In this document: positions 57,189-64,000 of the stretch, piece after piece
Layout: each line of letters opens with the position of its first letter
Numbering within the stretch: the first letter of the stretch is position 1
Program-made: the position numbers and the translations under genes
Notes under the pieces: generated by a model
Databases searched by the model: none
What the model saw: only the letters and a program-made list of their open reading frames with translations
What the model was told of the DNA's origin: nothing
DNA from: Desulfopila aestuarii DSM 18488
Lineage (GTDB): Bacteria; Desulfobacterota; Desulfobulbia; Desulfobulbales; Desulfocapsaceae
Direction of reading: 5' to 3'
Length of the DNA stretch: 64,000 nucleotides
Assembly (NCBI GenBank): GCA_945863875.1
Contig: CAMBBS010000019.1
Location: forward strand, 1-64,000

Positions 57189-58154
57189 TTAGTGATGGCT
57201 GGGGCGGCAGGATTCGAACCTACGGATGCCGGGATCAAAACCCGGTGCCTTACCGCTTGGCGACGCCCCAGTACACGCTCTTGCTAAGAAAACCTTTTCC
57301 CCGTATTCCTGACGCAATCGACCAACAATACGCTTTAAATCAGAACCAGACGGCATTGCCGTGTCTGGAAATACTCCAAAAACCGTCGGCCCGCTGCCGG
57401 TCATCAAAACCTGCGATGCCCCACAAGCCAGCAATGATCTTTTCATTTCTTCTATTTTCGGATAGTGCCCACTGGTGACCGGTTCCAGGTCATTATGCAT
57501 ATCCTGTAGAGAAAAAGATGTTCCCTGGGGCTTTTGAAAGCATGACAATTTAGAGTTTTTCGAAAGACTTGTCAATGTTAAATTTTGAAAAACCCATGCG
57601 GTGGCCACAAAAAAAGACGGATTCACTAAAACAAACGAACAATTACCCACAGAATCCACGGGGTGCATGATATCGCCGATGCCCGTGGCATAGACAGCAC
57701 CATCGTCGACGGCGAAAAAGGGGACATCGGCGCCGAGGGGACGTGCCAGTCCAATCAGTTGTTTTTCCGAGAACTCCCGATCGAACAAATCGTTCAGGCC
57801 GCGCAGTACCGTCCCTGCATCGCTGCTTCCTCCGCCAAGGCCCGCCGCAACCGGGATTTTTTTCTGAAGGGTTATCCTTACGCCATACCCTTTGCTGTTG
57901 TTGCTCACCCGAAAAAAGGCCTTCGCCGCTCTGACGGCCAGATTCGTTTCATCCGCCGGGATTGCCGTGTCATCGGTGCCAAACTCTATCCGCTCTCCGG
58001 AACATATTTCCAGTTCGATAAGATCATACAGATCAATCTTCTGCATCCAGGTTTCCAGGTCATGATAGCCGTCGTCACGTCTGCCCAGCACCCTGAGAAA
58101 CAGATTGATTTTGGCCGGCGCCTGCAAAAATATTTTCCGGCCTGGCTGAACCAT
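57189..58154 (-). CDS. ispE: 4-diphosphocytidyl-2-C-methyl-D-erythritol kinase
   Basis: MEP-pathway kinase of the GHMP family: APAKINLFLRVLGRRDDGYHDL at the N-terminus in two motifs, the ATP loop PVAAGLGGGSSDAG near residue 105, and MTGSGPTVFG. The normal end of the family is about VFLARAC, but no stop follows. The frame runs on through the whole tRNA-Gln gene and ends with TAA at 57189, adding about 27 residues. The ATG at 58154 with CAGGGA upstream is used; a TTG at 58175 is also in frame. It follows the DUF1844 gene closely. Confidence 0.9.
   Translation of the reverse strand: MVQPGRKIFLQAPAKINLFLRVLGRRDDGYHDLETWMQKIDLYDLIELEICSGERIEFGTDDTAIPADETNLAVRAAKAFFRVSNNSKGYGVRITLQKKIPVAAGLGGGSSDAGTVLRGLNDLFDREFSEKQLIGLARPLGADVPFFAVDDGAVYATGIGDIMHPVDSVGNCSFVLVNPSFFVATAWVFQNLTLTSLSKNSKLSCFQKPQGTSFSLQDMHNDLEPVTSGHYPKIEEMKRSLLACGASQVLMTGSGPTVFGVFPDTAMPSGSDLKRIVGRLRQEYGEKVFLARACTGASPSGKAPGFDPGIRRFESCRPSHH
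57196..57270 (-). tRNA. tRNA-Gln (anticodon TTG)
   Basis: On the minus strand the acceptor TGGGGCG pairs with CGCCCCA, the anticodon loop reads TTTTGAT with TTG in the centre, and the T arm holds GTTCGAATC. A 3' CCA is encoded. The whole gene lies inside the 3' end of the ispE reading frame. The window also has glnS, so glutaminyl-tRNA is made directly. Confidence 0.96.
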
Positions 58155-58180
58155 TTTCCCTGAGCAGTTTTCCAAAAGAA

Positions 58181-58510
58181 TTACTTCTTAACCGCTTTGA
58201 CAAAACGGATTTTGATATCGTAGAGAATGTTTTTCAGCAACTCTTCCTCTTCTTTTGCTAAATTCCCCTTGGTCTTATTCTGCATCAGCGCCAGGGTATC
58301 GATTGCATGTTTGGCAAGATCCAGGTCCAGGATCTTTTTCCCTGTTGTCGGATCGGCAATTTCTCCAAGGTGATAGAGTGCAGAGGTATTCAGAGACATG
58401 ATAAAAGCAGGGAAGGTAACTTCCGGCATAACGCATCTGCCCTGCTTATCGGGCACCTTTCCCTCGCCACATCCACATTCGTTGTTCGTTTTATTCCCAG
58501 CGTCAAGCAT
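58181..58510 (-). CDS. DUF1844 family protein
   Basis: A 109-residue small protein with the DUF1844 core FPAFIMSLNTSALYHLGEI (residues 33-51) and a helical C-terminus rich in charged residues. The N-terminus has a short Cys-containing segment (ECGCGEGKVPDKQGRC) that may bind a metal. Function unknown. It lies between serA and ispE, 33 bp after serA, with a GGAG site. Confidence 0.85.
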   Translation of the reverse strand: MLDAGNKTNNECGCGEGKVPDKQGRCVMPEVTFPAFIMSLNTSALYHLGEIADPTTGKKILDLDLAKHAIDTLALMQNKTKGNLAKEEEELLKNILYDIKIRFVKAVKK

Positions 58511-58543
58511 CTCTTTACTCCTCTGCAGACAAATTTTGTTGAT

Positions 58544-60136
58544 TTACACCGAAGTCAGGTCCAGCACCTGCGCTTTAGTAATGTTTTTCAGATCTTCAAC
58601 CTTGGCAAGCAACTCTTTTGAGACAATCTCATCGGTACTGAGAAGAATAATATTTTGCTGACTCTCTTCTTCCCGCCCGACCGTCATCCTGGAAATGTTC
58701 ACCCCGGCAATGCCAAGGGTCGTTCCCAGTGCGCCGATAACCCCCGGCACATCGTCATTAAATACCAGCAGCATGTGACCGGATGGCAGCGCTTCTAGTC
58801 GAAAAGAGTTCAAGCGGACGAGACGGGGCTCGTTGCGGCCAAAAACAGTGCCGACAAGAGTATTTTCCCCTTCATTGGTGACCACTTTGATCGACAGAGT
58901 ATTGACAAAGTCGTCGGATTGTTGACTCTTTGACTCAACAATGCGAATGCCTCGTTCTTTGGCGATAATCGGCGCATTGACATAATTCACCGCATCCTTC
59001 AGGATGGGGGTAAACAGTCCTTTCAAAAATGCGACGGTAATCGGGCTGGTATTCAGTTCAGCCAGTTCGCCGCTGTATTCAAGATTGACCTCGGCCACTC
59101 CTCCCTGCGCTATCTGCATGTGCAGGCAACCCAACATTTCCCCAAGCCTCAGATACGGTCCCACCTGGGCCAGGACATCACTGCTGACCGACGGGACATT
59201 CACCGCGTTCGTCACTGAACCTTTCAGGAGAAAATCAGCCACCTGCTCGGCAATAATGAGCGCCACACTTTCCTGTGCCTCATTGGTCGAGGCGCCAAGA
59301 TGCGGCGTACAGACAAAATTATCCAAACCGAGGAGGGGACAATTGTCAAGACTGGTAGGTTCTTTGATAAAAACGTCAAGGGCCGCCCCGGCAATTTTGT
59401 TATTTACCAGGGCTTCATAGAGGGCTTGCTCATCACAGACACCACCTCTGGCACAATCGATAAACATGGCATCGCTCTTCATCATAGCAAAAAACTTGGT
59501 CGACACCAGGTTCCTTGTCTCCTGGGTAAGCGGTACATGCACGGAAATATAGTCGGATCTCCGCGCTAAATCGTCGAGGCTGACCAACTCCACGCCTATT
59601 TTCTCGGCCATCTCCCTGGGCATATGCGGGTCATAGGCGATAGTCTTCATCTTCAACCCCTGCGCCCTGCTGGCGGCAATGCCGCCGATCCGGCCGATAC
59701 CGATGACGCCGAAGGTCTTGCCAGTAACCTCCCTGCCCATGAATTTTTTCTTGTCCCACTTGCCCTCCTTCATGGACATACAGGCCTGCGGAATATTACG
59801 GGAAAGAGCCATCATCATGGCGATCGCATGTTCCGCGGCGGTCGTTGCGTTGCCGTCCGGAGCATTCATGACGACAATACCTTTTTGGCTGGCTGCAGGA
59901 ATATCGACATTATCAAGACCAATTCCGGCACGACCGACAACTTTCAGTTTATGGGCCATTTCCAGCAGGTCAATGGAAACTTTTGTCGCACTGCGGATAA
60001 TCAACCCATCATAATCGCCAATAATTTGTTTTAGTTCTTCCGGCGCAAGTCCCGTGTTGACATCAACGTCCAGACCTGCTTTTCTGAGGACATCCACCCC
60101 AATCGGGGATAAATTGTCGCTGATCAGTACTTTCAT
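58544..60136 (-). CDS. serA: D-3-phosphoglycerate dehydrogenase
   Basis: First enzyme of serine synthesis. The 530-residue protein is the long form: catalytic and NAD domains (VVGRAGIGLDNVD, GIGRIGGIAASRA, CARGGVCDE, HLGASTNEAQ), then an allosteric substrate-binding domain and a C-terminal ACT domain (VPGVIGALGTTLGIAGVNI), so feedback control by serine is likely. The start has a GGAGGA site. Serine is a one-carbon source, which fits the folate genes elsewhere in the window. Confidence 0.96.
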   Translation of the reverse strand: MKVLISDNLSPIGVDVLRKAGLDVDVNTGLAPEELKQIIGDYDGLIIRSATKVSIDLLEMAHKLKVVGRAGIGLDNVDIPAASQKGIVVMNAPDGNATTAAEHAIAMMMALSRNIPQACMSMKEGKWDKKKFMGREVTGKTFGVIGIGRIGGIAASRAQGLKMKTIAYDPHMPREMAEKIGVELVSLDDLARRSDYISVHVPLTQETRNLVSTKFFAMMKSDAMFIDCARGGVCDEQALYEALVNNKIAGAALDVFIKEPTSLDNCPLLGLDNFVCTPHLGASTNEAQESVALIIAEQVADFLLKGSVTNAVNVPSVSSDVLAQVGPYLRLGEMLGCLHMQIAQGGVAEVNLEYSGELAELNTSPITVAFLKGLFTPILKDAVNYVNAPIIAKERGIRIVESKSQQSDDFVNTLSIKVVTNEGENTLVGTVFGRNEPRLVRLNSFRLEALPSGHMLLVFNDDVPGVIGALGTTLGIAGVNISRMTVGREEESQQNIILLSTDEIVSKELLAKVEDLKNITKAQVLDLTSV

Positions 60137-60565
60137 TTTCTTGACTTCCTCCCATTAAACCCATGTAGACTCTTCCCGGCCATCCAAGAGGACAAGCCAG
60201 CAAAAAAAAACAGCGCATGCGCACAAGAAAACAGAAGAAACAACAGGCTAACAGGTCTTGGCAACAGGCAAAAAACTATACAAAGTTCCCCAGATGAGAA
60301 CAACAAAAAAACTATAGCCCACCTCGCCCACTATCCGTTCTAAAGTGCTTTTCACGCCTCGGAGCAGCACCATGCTATCTTAATAGTATTGAACATTGAG
60401 CGTGAAAAAGATATATAGCAGCCAGATGTTCTTTTTGGTGGAAAACACTTTTCAATCGATGGTAACGCCGGGGTATATGAAGAAATTGTCTTGCCACAGG
60501 ACGGAGAACATTACAGCTGATAATGTTATTTCCAGCGGAACAAGCTGGTTCAAGGAGTTTTTTAA
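60137..60565. other. Divergent promoter region between serA and gltX
   Basis: About 430 bases with no gene. It should hold the serA and gltX promoters. A GCGTGAAAA segment near 60401 is complementary to TTTTCACGC near 60350, a weak long-range inverted repeat. An AAGGAG site lies 8 bases before gltX. Confidence 0.4.
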
Positions 60566-62044
60566 ATGAGAGAAACACGCTTACGTTTTCCGCCGAGTCC
60601 AACCGGTTATCTGCATATCGGCGGGGCCAGAACGGCACTCTACAATTGGCTCTATGCCAGACAGACCGGCGGTAAACTTATTCTCAGGATTGAGGACACC
60701 GACACCGGGAGATCCACCGAGGAATCGATCCAGGGGATCATCGAAGGCCTCGAGTGGCTGGGTATCGATTACGATGAAGGTCCTTATTTCCAGACGGATT
60801 TTGAACAGGATCACCTTGCCGCCGCCCGGAAACTTCTAGAAAAAGGCGCCGCCTATAAATGTTTTTGCAGCAAAGAAGAGCTGGAGGCAAAACGTGAAGC
60901 TGCCCTGGCTGCCAAAAAACCGCTGGGCTACGACCGCACCTGCCGAAACCTCTCGCCGACGGAAATCACCGAAAAGGAGGCCGCCGGGATTCCTTCGGTG
61001 CTCCGCTTCAAGGTGCCGGAACGATCCGGCAACCTCGGCTATGACGACAAAATCCTTGGCCGTATCGAATCGAACTATTCTGAGATTGATGATTTTGTTA
61101 TCGTCCGATCTAACGGCAAACCACTCTATCTGCTGTGCAATGTCGTCGATGATATCCGCGACCGCATTACGCATATTATCCGCGGCCAGGATCATATGAC
61201 CAACACCCTCAAACAGGTGCTGCTCTACGAGGCGCTCGAGGTGCCGCTGCCGGTTTTTGCGCATATGCCGCTCACTCTTGATACGAAAAAGGCTAAAATA
61301 TCCAAACGCAGCCATGGTGAAATAGTCGCCGTGCAGTTTTACCGGGACAGCGGTTTCATTCCCTGGGCCTTTAACAATTTCCTTGCTCTTCTCGGCTGGT
61401 CCGCCGGCAATGATCAGGAATTTTATTCGAAAGAAGAACTCATCAAGGAGTTTTCGCTCGAGCGGATCAATAAATCGAGTGCCATTTTCAACTACAAGAA
61501 AAACGATCCGAAATTCTTTACCGATCCAAAGGCTATTTTCATAAACGAGCATTATCTTCGAACCATGGACATCGCAGAGCTTGGCGAATTGGTCAAAAAT
61601 GAACTGAAAAAAGAAGATCTCTGGCATGACGGTTATGACGCGGACAAAAAAGACCGGTATCTGCAGACTGTGGATCTGATTCGCGATCGCTTTCATACCC
61701 TGAAGGATTTCACCAGCCTGGGCCGGGCCTACTTCGCCGACGATTTCGCCATCGACGAAAAACCGCTGGCGAAAAATGTACTCAAATTCCCTGAGTTGCA
61801 AAAATGGCTGCCGGAACTTGCCGACAGATATGAAAAACTGGCAGAGTTCAGTCTGGAGGAAACCGAGCGGGTGGCCCGAGAATTGTCCGACGAACTGGCA
61901 ATCAAACCGGGCATCATCATCAACGCGATGCGTACCGTGGTCACCGGCCAACTCGCCGGTCCGTCCATGTTTGACATTCTCGTGACGATCGGCAGGGAAA
62001 GGGTCGTGCAAAGACTCCGGGATGTCGGCAAACTTTTTGCGTAA
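60566..62044 (+). CDS. gltX: Glutamyl-tRNA synthetase
   Basis: Class I synthetase of 492 residues with the HIGH-type motif [17 protein letters not shown] at the N-terminus and the KMSKS-type motif KISKRSHG near residue 247. A CxC near residue 106 (CFCSKEEL) belongs to the usual region of a possible zinc site, but the other ligands are not obvious. It lies 35 bp before glnS in the same direction. Confidence 0.96.
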   Translation: MRETRLRFPPSPTGYLHIGGARTALYNWLYARQTGGKLILRIEDTDTGRSTEESIQGIIEGLEWLGIDYDEGPYFQTDFEQDHLAAARKLLEKGAAYKCFCSKEELEAKREAALAAKKPLGYDRTCRNLSPTEITEKEAAGIPSVLRFKVPERSGNLGYDDKILGRIESNYSEIDDFVIVRSNGKPLYLLCNVVDDIRDRITHIIRGQDHMTNTLKQVLLYEALEVPLPVFAHMPLTLDTKKAKISKRSHGEIVAVQFYRDSGFIPWAFNNFLALLGWSAGNDQEFYSKEELIKEFSLERINKSSAIFNYKKNDPKFFTDPKAIFINEHYLRTMDIAELGELVKNELKKEDLWHDGYDADKKDRYLQTVDLIRDRFHTLKDFTSLGRAYFADDFAIDEKPLAKNVLKFPELQKWLPELADRYEKLAEFSLEETERVARELSDELAIKPGIIINAMRTVVTGQLAGPSMFDILVTIGRERVVQRLRDVGKLFA

Positions 62045-62079
62045 CAGTATACGATCACCTTCACTTCGAGCCGTTAGTT

Positions 62080-63771
62080 ATGGAAATAATAGAAAATAAA
62101 GAGACAAGACCACTAGACTTCATTCGCCAGATTATCGCCGATGACCTGCAGACCGGCAAACACCAGGGCACGGTAACCAGATTTCCGCCGGAGCCGAATG
62201 GTTTTCTCCATATCGGCCACGCAAAATCAATCTGCCTGAACTTCGGCATCGCCGAAGAAAACCATGGCCGCTGCAATCTCCGCTTTGACGACACCAACCC
62301 AAGCAAGGAGGATGTGGCGTATGTTGAATCCATCCAGAAGGATGTCCAATGGCTGGGCTTTGACTGGGGGGAAAAGGTCCTTTACGCCTCGGATTATTTT
62401 CCGCAACTCCATGCCTATGCCGTTGAACTTATCCAGATAGGCAAGGCCTATGTCTGCCAACTCCTCCCCGACGAAATACGGCAATATCGCGGCACCCTCA
62501 CTGAACCGGGCAAGGAGAGTCCGTACCGTAATCGCTCGGTAGCGGAAAATCTCCAGCTGTTTGAACAGATGAAGAACGGCGAATTCGAGGAAGGCACCCA
62601 CGTCCTTCGGGCAAAAATTGATATGGCGTCGCCCAACCTGAACATGCGCGACCCGGTCATCTACAGAATCCTCAAGGCCCACCATCATCGCACCGGCGCC
62701 ACCTGGAAGATTTACCCGATGTACGATTATACCCATTGTCTTTCCGACATGCTCGAGGGTATCACCCATTCCCTCTGTACCCTGGAATTTCAGGACCATC
62801 GTCCGCTGTATGACTGGGTTCTCGATACACTGAACACCCCCTGCCATCCACGACAGATCGAGTTCGCCCGGCTCAACCTGACCTACACGGTGATGAGCAA
62901 ACGCAAACTCCTGAAAATGGTCGAAGGACGGTACGTCGAGGGCTGGGACGACCCCCGCATGCTGACTATTTCCGGTTTGCGGCGTCGCGGATACACGCCT
63001 GCCTCGATCCGCAATTTCGCCAGGACCATAGGCATCGGCAAGAGTGAAAGCCGTATCGATATGGGCGTGCTGGAAAACGAGATCCGCAACGACCTCAACC
63101 TCCGCGCGGACCGGCGAATGTGTGTTCTCGACCCGGTAAAGGTGATCATCGACAATTATCCCGAAGGACTGATCGAAGAAATGGTCGGTAAGAACCATCC
63201 GCAAGACCCGGCAATGGGGGAACGGATGCTGCCGTTTTCGAAAGAGCTCTACATCGAACGAGACGATTTCATGGAAAACCCGTCGAAGAAATACCACCGA
63301 CTGGGACCGGGGCGGGAGGTTCGACTGCGGTACGGCTATCTCATCCAATACGTTTCCCATGTTACCGACGAGACCACGGGAAAGATCACCGAAATCCACT
63401 GCACCTACGATCCCGAGACAAAAAGCGGGTCCGCCCCCGACGGCCGGAAGGTGAAGGGAACTATCCACTGGGTTTCCGCCGAAAAAGGACTTCCGGTCAC
63501 CGTTCGACTGTACGACAGGTTGTTCAAGGTTGAAGATCCCGAGGCCGACAAAGCGGTCGATTTTCTCGAGCAGCTCAATCCGATGTCCAGGGTGATCATC
63601 TCCGGCGCGGTCGCCGAACCAAGCCTCGCTGCACTGCAGCCTGGAGAAACAGTGCAATTTGAACGACAAGGCTACTTTTGTGCCGATCCGCTAGAATCGA
63701 AGATCGGCAGGCCAGTACTTAACCGAACGGTAACCTTGCGAGATTCCTGGGAGTCCAAAGGACAATTATAA
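62080..63771 (+). CDS. glnS: Glutaminyl-tRNA synthetase
   Basis: Charges tRNA-Gln directly. The 563-residue protein has [15 protein letters not shown], the KMSKS-type VMSKRKL near 275, LRFDDTNP and the C-terminal anticodon-binding beta-barrel pair. Presence of glnS means the tRNA-dependent amidation route is not needed for Gln. It follows gltX closely and is probably in the same operon. Confidence 0.96.
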   Translation: MEIIENKETRPLDFIRQIIADDLQTGKHQGTVTRFPPEPNGFLHIGHAKSICLNFGIAEENHGRCNLRFDDTNPSKEDVAYVESIQKDVQWLGFDWGEKVLYASDYFPQLHAYAVELIQIGKAYVCQLLPDEIRQYRGTLTEPGKESPYRNRSVAENLQLFEQMKNGEFEEGTHVLRAKIDMASPNLNMRDPVIYRILKAHHHRTGATWKIYPMYDYTHCLSDMLEGITHSLCTLEFQDHRPLYDWVLDTLNTPCHPRQIEFARLNLTYTVMSKRKLLKMVEGRYVEGWDDPRMLTISGLRRRGYTPASIRNFARTIGIGKSESRIDMGVLENEIRNDLNLRADRRMCVLDPVKVIIDNYPEGLIEEMVGKNHPQDPAMGERMLPFSKELYIERDDFMENPSKKYHRLGPGREVRLRYGYLIQYVSHVTDETTGKITEIHCTYDPETKSGSAPDGRKVKGTIHWVSAEKGLPVTVRLYDRLFKVEDPEADKAVDFLEQLNPMSRVIISGAVAEPSLAALQPGETVQFERQGYFCADPLESKIGRPVLNRTVTLRDSWESKGQL

Positions 63772-63783
63772 TTTTTCCACAGG

Positions 63784-63811
63784 AAGGGGACGGGAGTCAT
63801 GGCGTCCCCTT
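63784..63811 (+). terminator. Hairpin after glnS
   Basis: A perfect 9-bp stem (63784-63792 with 63803-63811) and ten-base loop just past the glnS stop. Only TGCC follows and no T run, so it is a weak candidate terminator. Confidence 0.5.
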
Positions 63812-63940
63812 GCCGATCCTAAACCGGCCCGAGGAAGGATTTTTCTCCTTTGCCCGGGCCATGGATTGAACCACCAAGATCACAACGAGCTACAACTCTG
63901 CTTTTGGTATTGTTTGTATTCGTTATTAAGGGAGCAGAAG

Positions 63941-64000
63941 ATGGCACTGATCAATTTACGCCTGATGGCCAAAAACCAGTCTGGAATTATAAAATCGGTC
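63941..64000 (+). CDS. Start of an unidentified gene, cut by the window end
   Basis: An ATG at 63941 with GGGAG about eight bases upstream opens a frame that runs to the window edge and encodes MALINLRLMAKNQSGIIKSV. Twenty residues are too few to assign a family. Confidence 0.5.
   Translation, partial: MALINLRLMAKNQSGIIKSV

Noticed and set aside
57196-57270. tRNA-Gln as an integration site
   Set aside because: The flanking genes ispE and prs are in their usual housekeeping order, and no integrase or repeated tRNA end was found.
60836-62011. 391-codon frame antisense to gltX
   Set aside because: Shadow frame; the plus strand carries complete synthetase motifs.
62227-63669. 480-codon frame antisense to glnS
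   Set aside because: Shadow frame inside a clear glutaminyl-tRNA synthetase gene.

Overview
The window reads as chromosome of an anaerobic, probably sulfate-reducing or sulfur-metabolising Desulfobacterota (Desulfobulbales-like). I infer this from gene content and order: a MetF/MetV/HdrA/MvhD one-carbon block, a small siroheme [4Fe-4S] protein of the assimilatory-type sulfite reductase family, membrane Hdr-like proteins with haem and Fe-S sites, CooC, and a rluD-coaE-rho-rpmE-prfA-prmC-murA block. No phage, IS element or CRISPR array was seen.

Layout. 0-6.3 kb (+): a 5S rRNA gene with a strong terminator, then a class III fructose bisphosphatase, a GlpX-like protein that has lost key catalytic motifs, a siroheme protein, and MotB/MotA-type stator genes in reversed order. 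6.3-11.7 kb: a DUF4388 protein (-), then a pentapeptide-repeat lipoprotein directly upstream of dnaE (+). 11.7-15.3 kb (-): xerC-hslV-hslU and a zinc-ribbon protein. 15.5-18.7 kb (+): xseB-ispA-dxs. 18.8-26 kb: a nucleotide-sugar epimerase, class II aldolase, tatC with an apparent single-base frameshift, a GIY-YIG protein, a MetE-like protein and a MoxR/VWA pair. 26.9-34.8 kb (+): the one-carbon/electron-transfer operon. 34.9-37.6 kb (+): two ACT-like proteins and a PAS histidine kinase. 37.9-42.5 kb (+): a membrane cytochrome/Fe-S protein with an HdrB-like partner, then cooC and an HD-domain gene behind an FNR-like site. 42.7-45.8 kb (+): a PilR/PilS-like pair. 45.9-60.1 kb (-): a long housekeeping block from serA down to murA, with a tRNA-Gln. 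60.5-64 kb (+): gltX, glnS and the start of one more gene.

The centre of interest is 26.9-34.8 kb. The first gene looks like two ORFs divided by a TGA at 27654-27656, but both are in the same frame, the joined product is a continuous HdrC+HdrB-like Fe-S protein, TGA replaces the cysteine expected in a CCG-type motif, and a hairpin resembling a bacterial SECIS follows at once. I interpret this as a selenocysteine-containing HdrCB fusion. It is followed by MetF-like, double-module HdrA-like, MvhD-like, MetV-like and second MetF-like proteins and a receiver protein. This resembles the MetFV-HdrABC-MvhD assemblies proposed for methylene-tetrahydrofolate reduction in acetogens, so an electron-transferring, possibly bifurcating, methylene-THF reductase of the Wood-Ljungdahl pathway is the best model. 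CooC and the membrane Hdr-like pair nearby fit the same metabolism.

Other notable points are the tRNA-Gln gene lying wholly inside the 3' end of the ispE reading frame, the catalytically degenerate GlpX homologue, the tatC homopolymer frameshift, and an intrinsic terminator ending just before the start codon of an ACT-domain gene. All family assignments are from reading the sequences; no database search was run.
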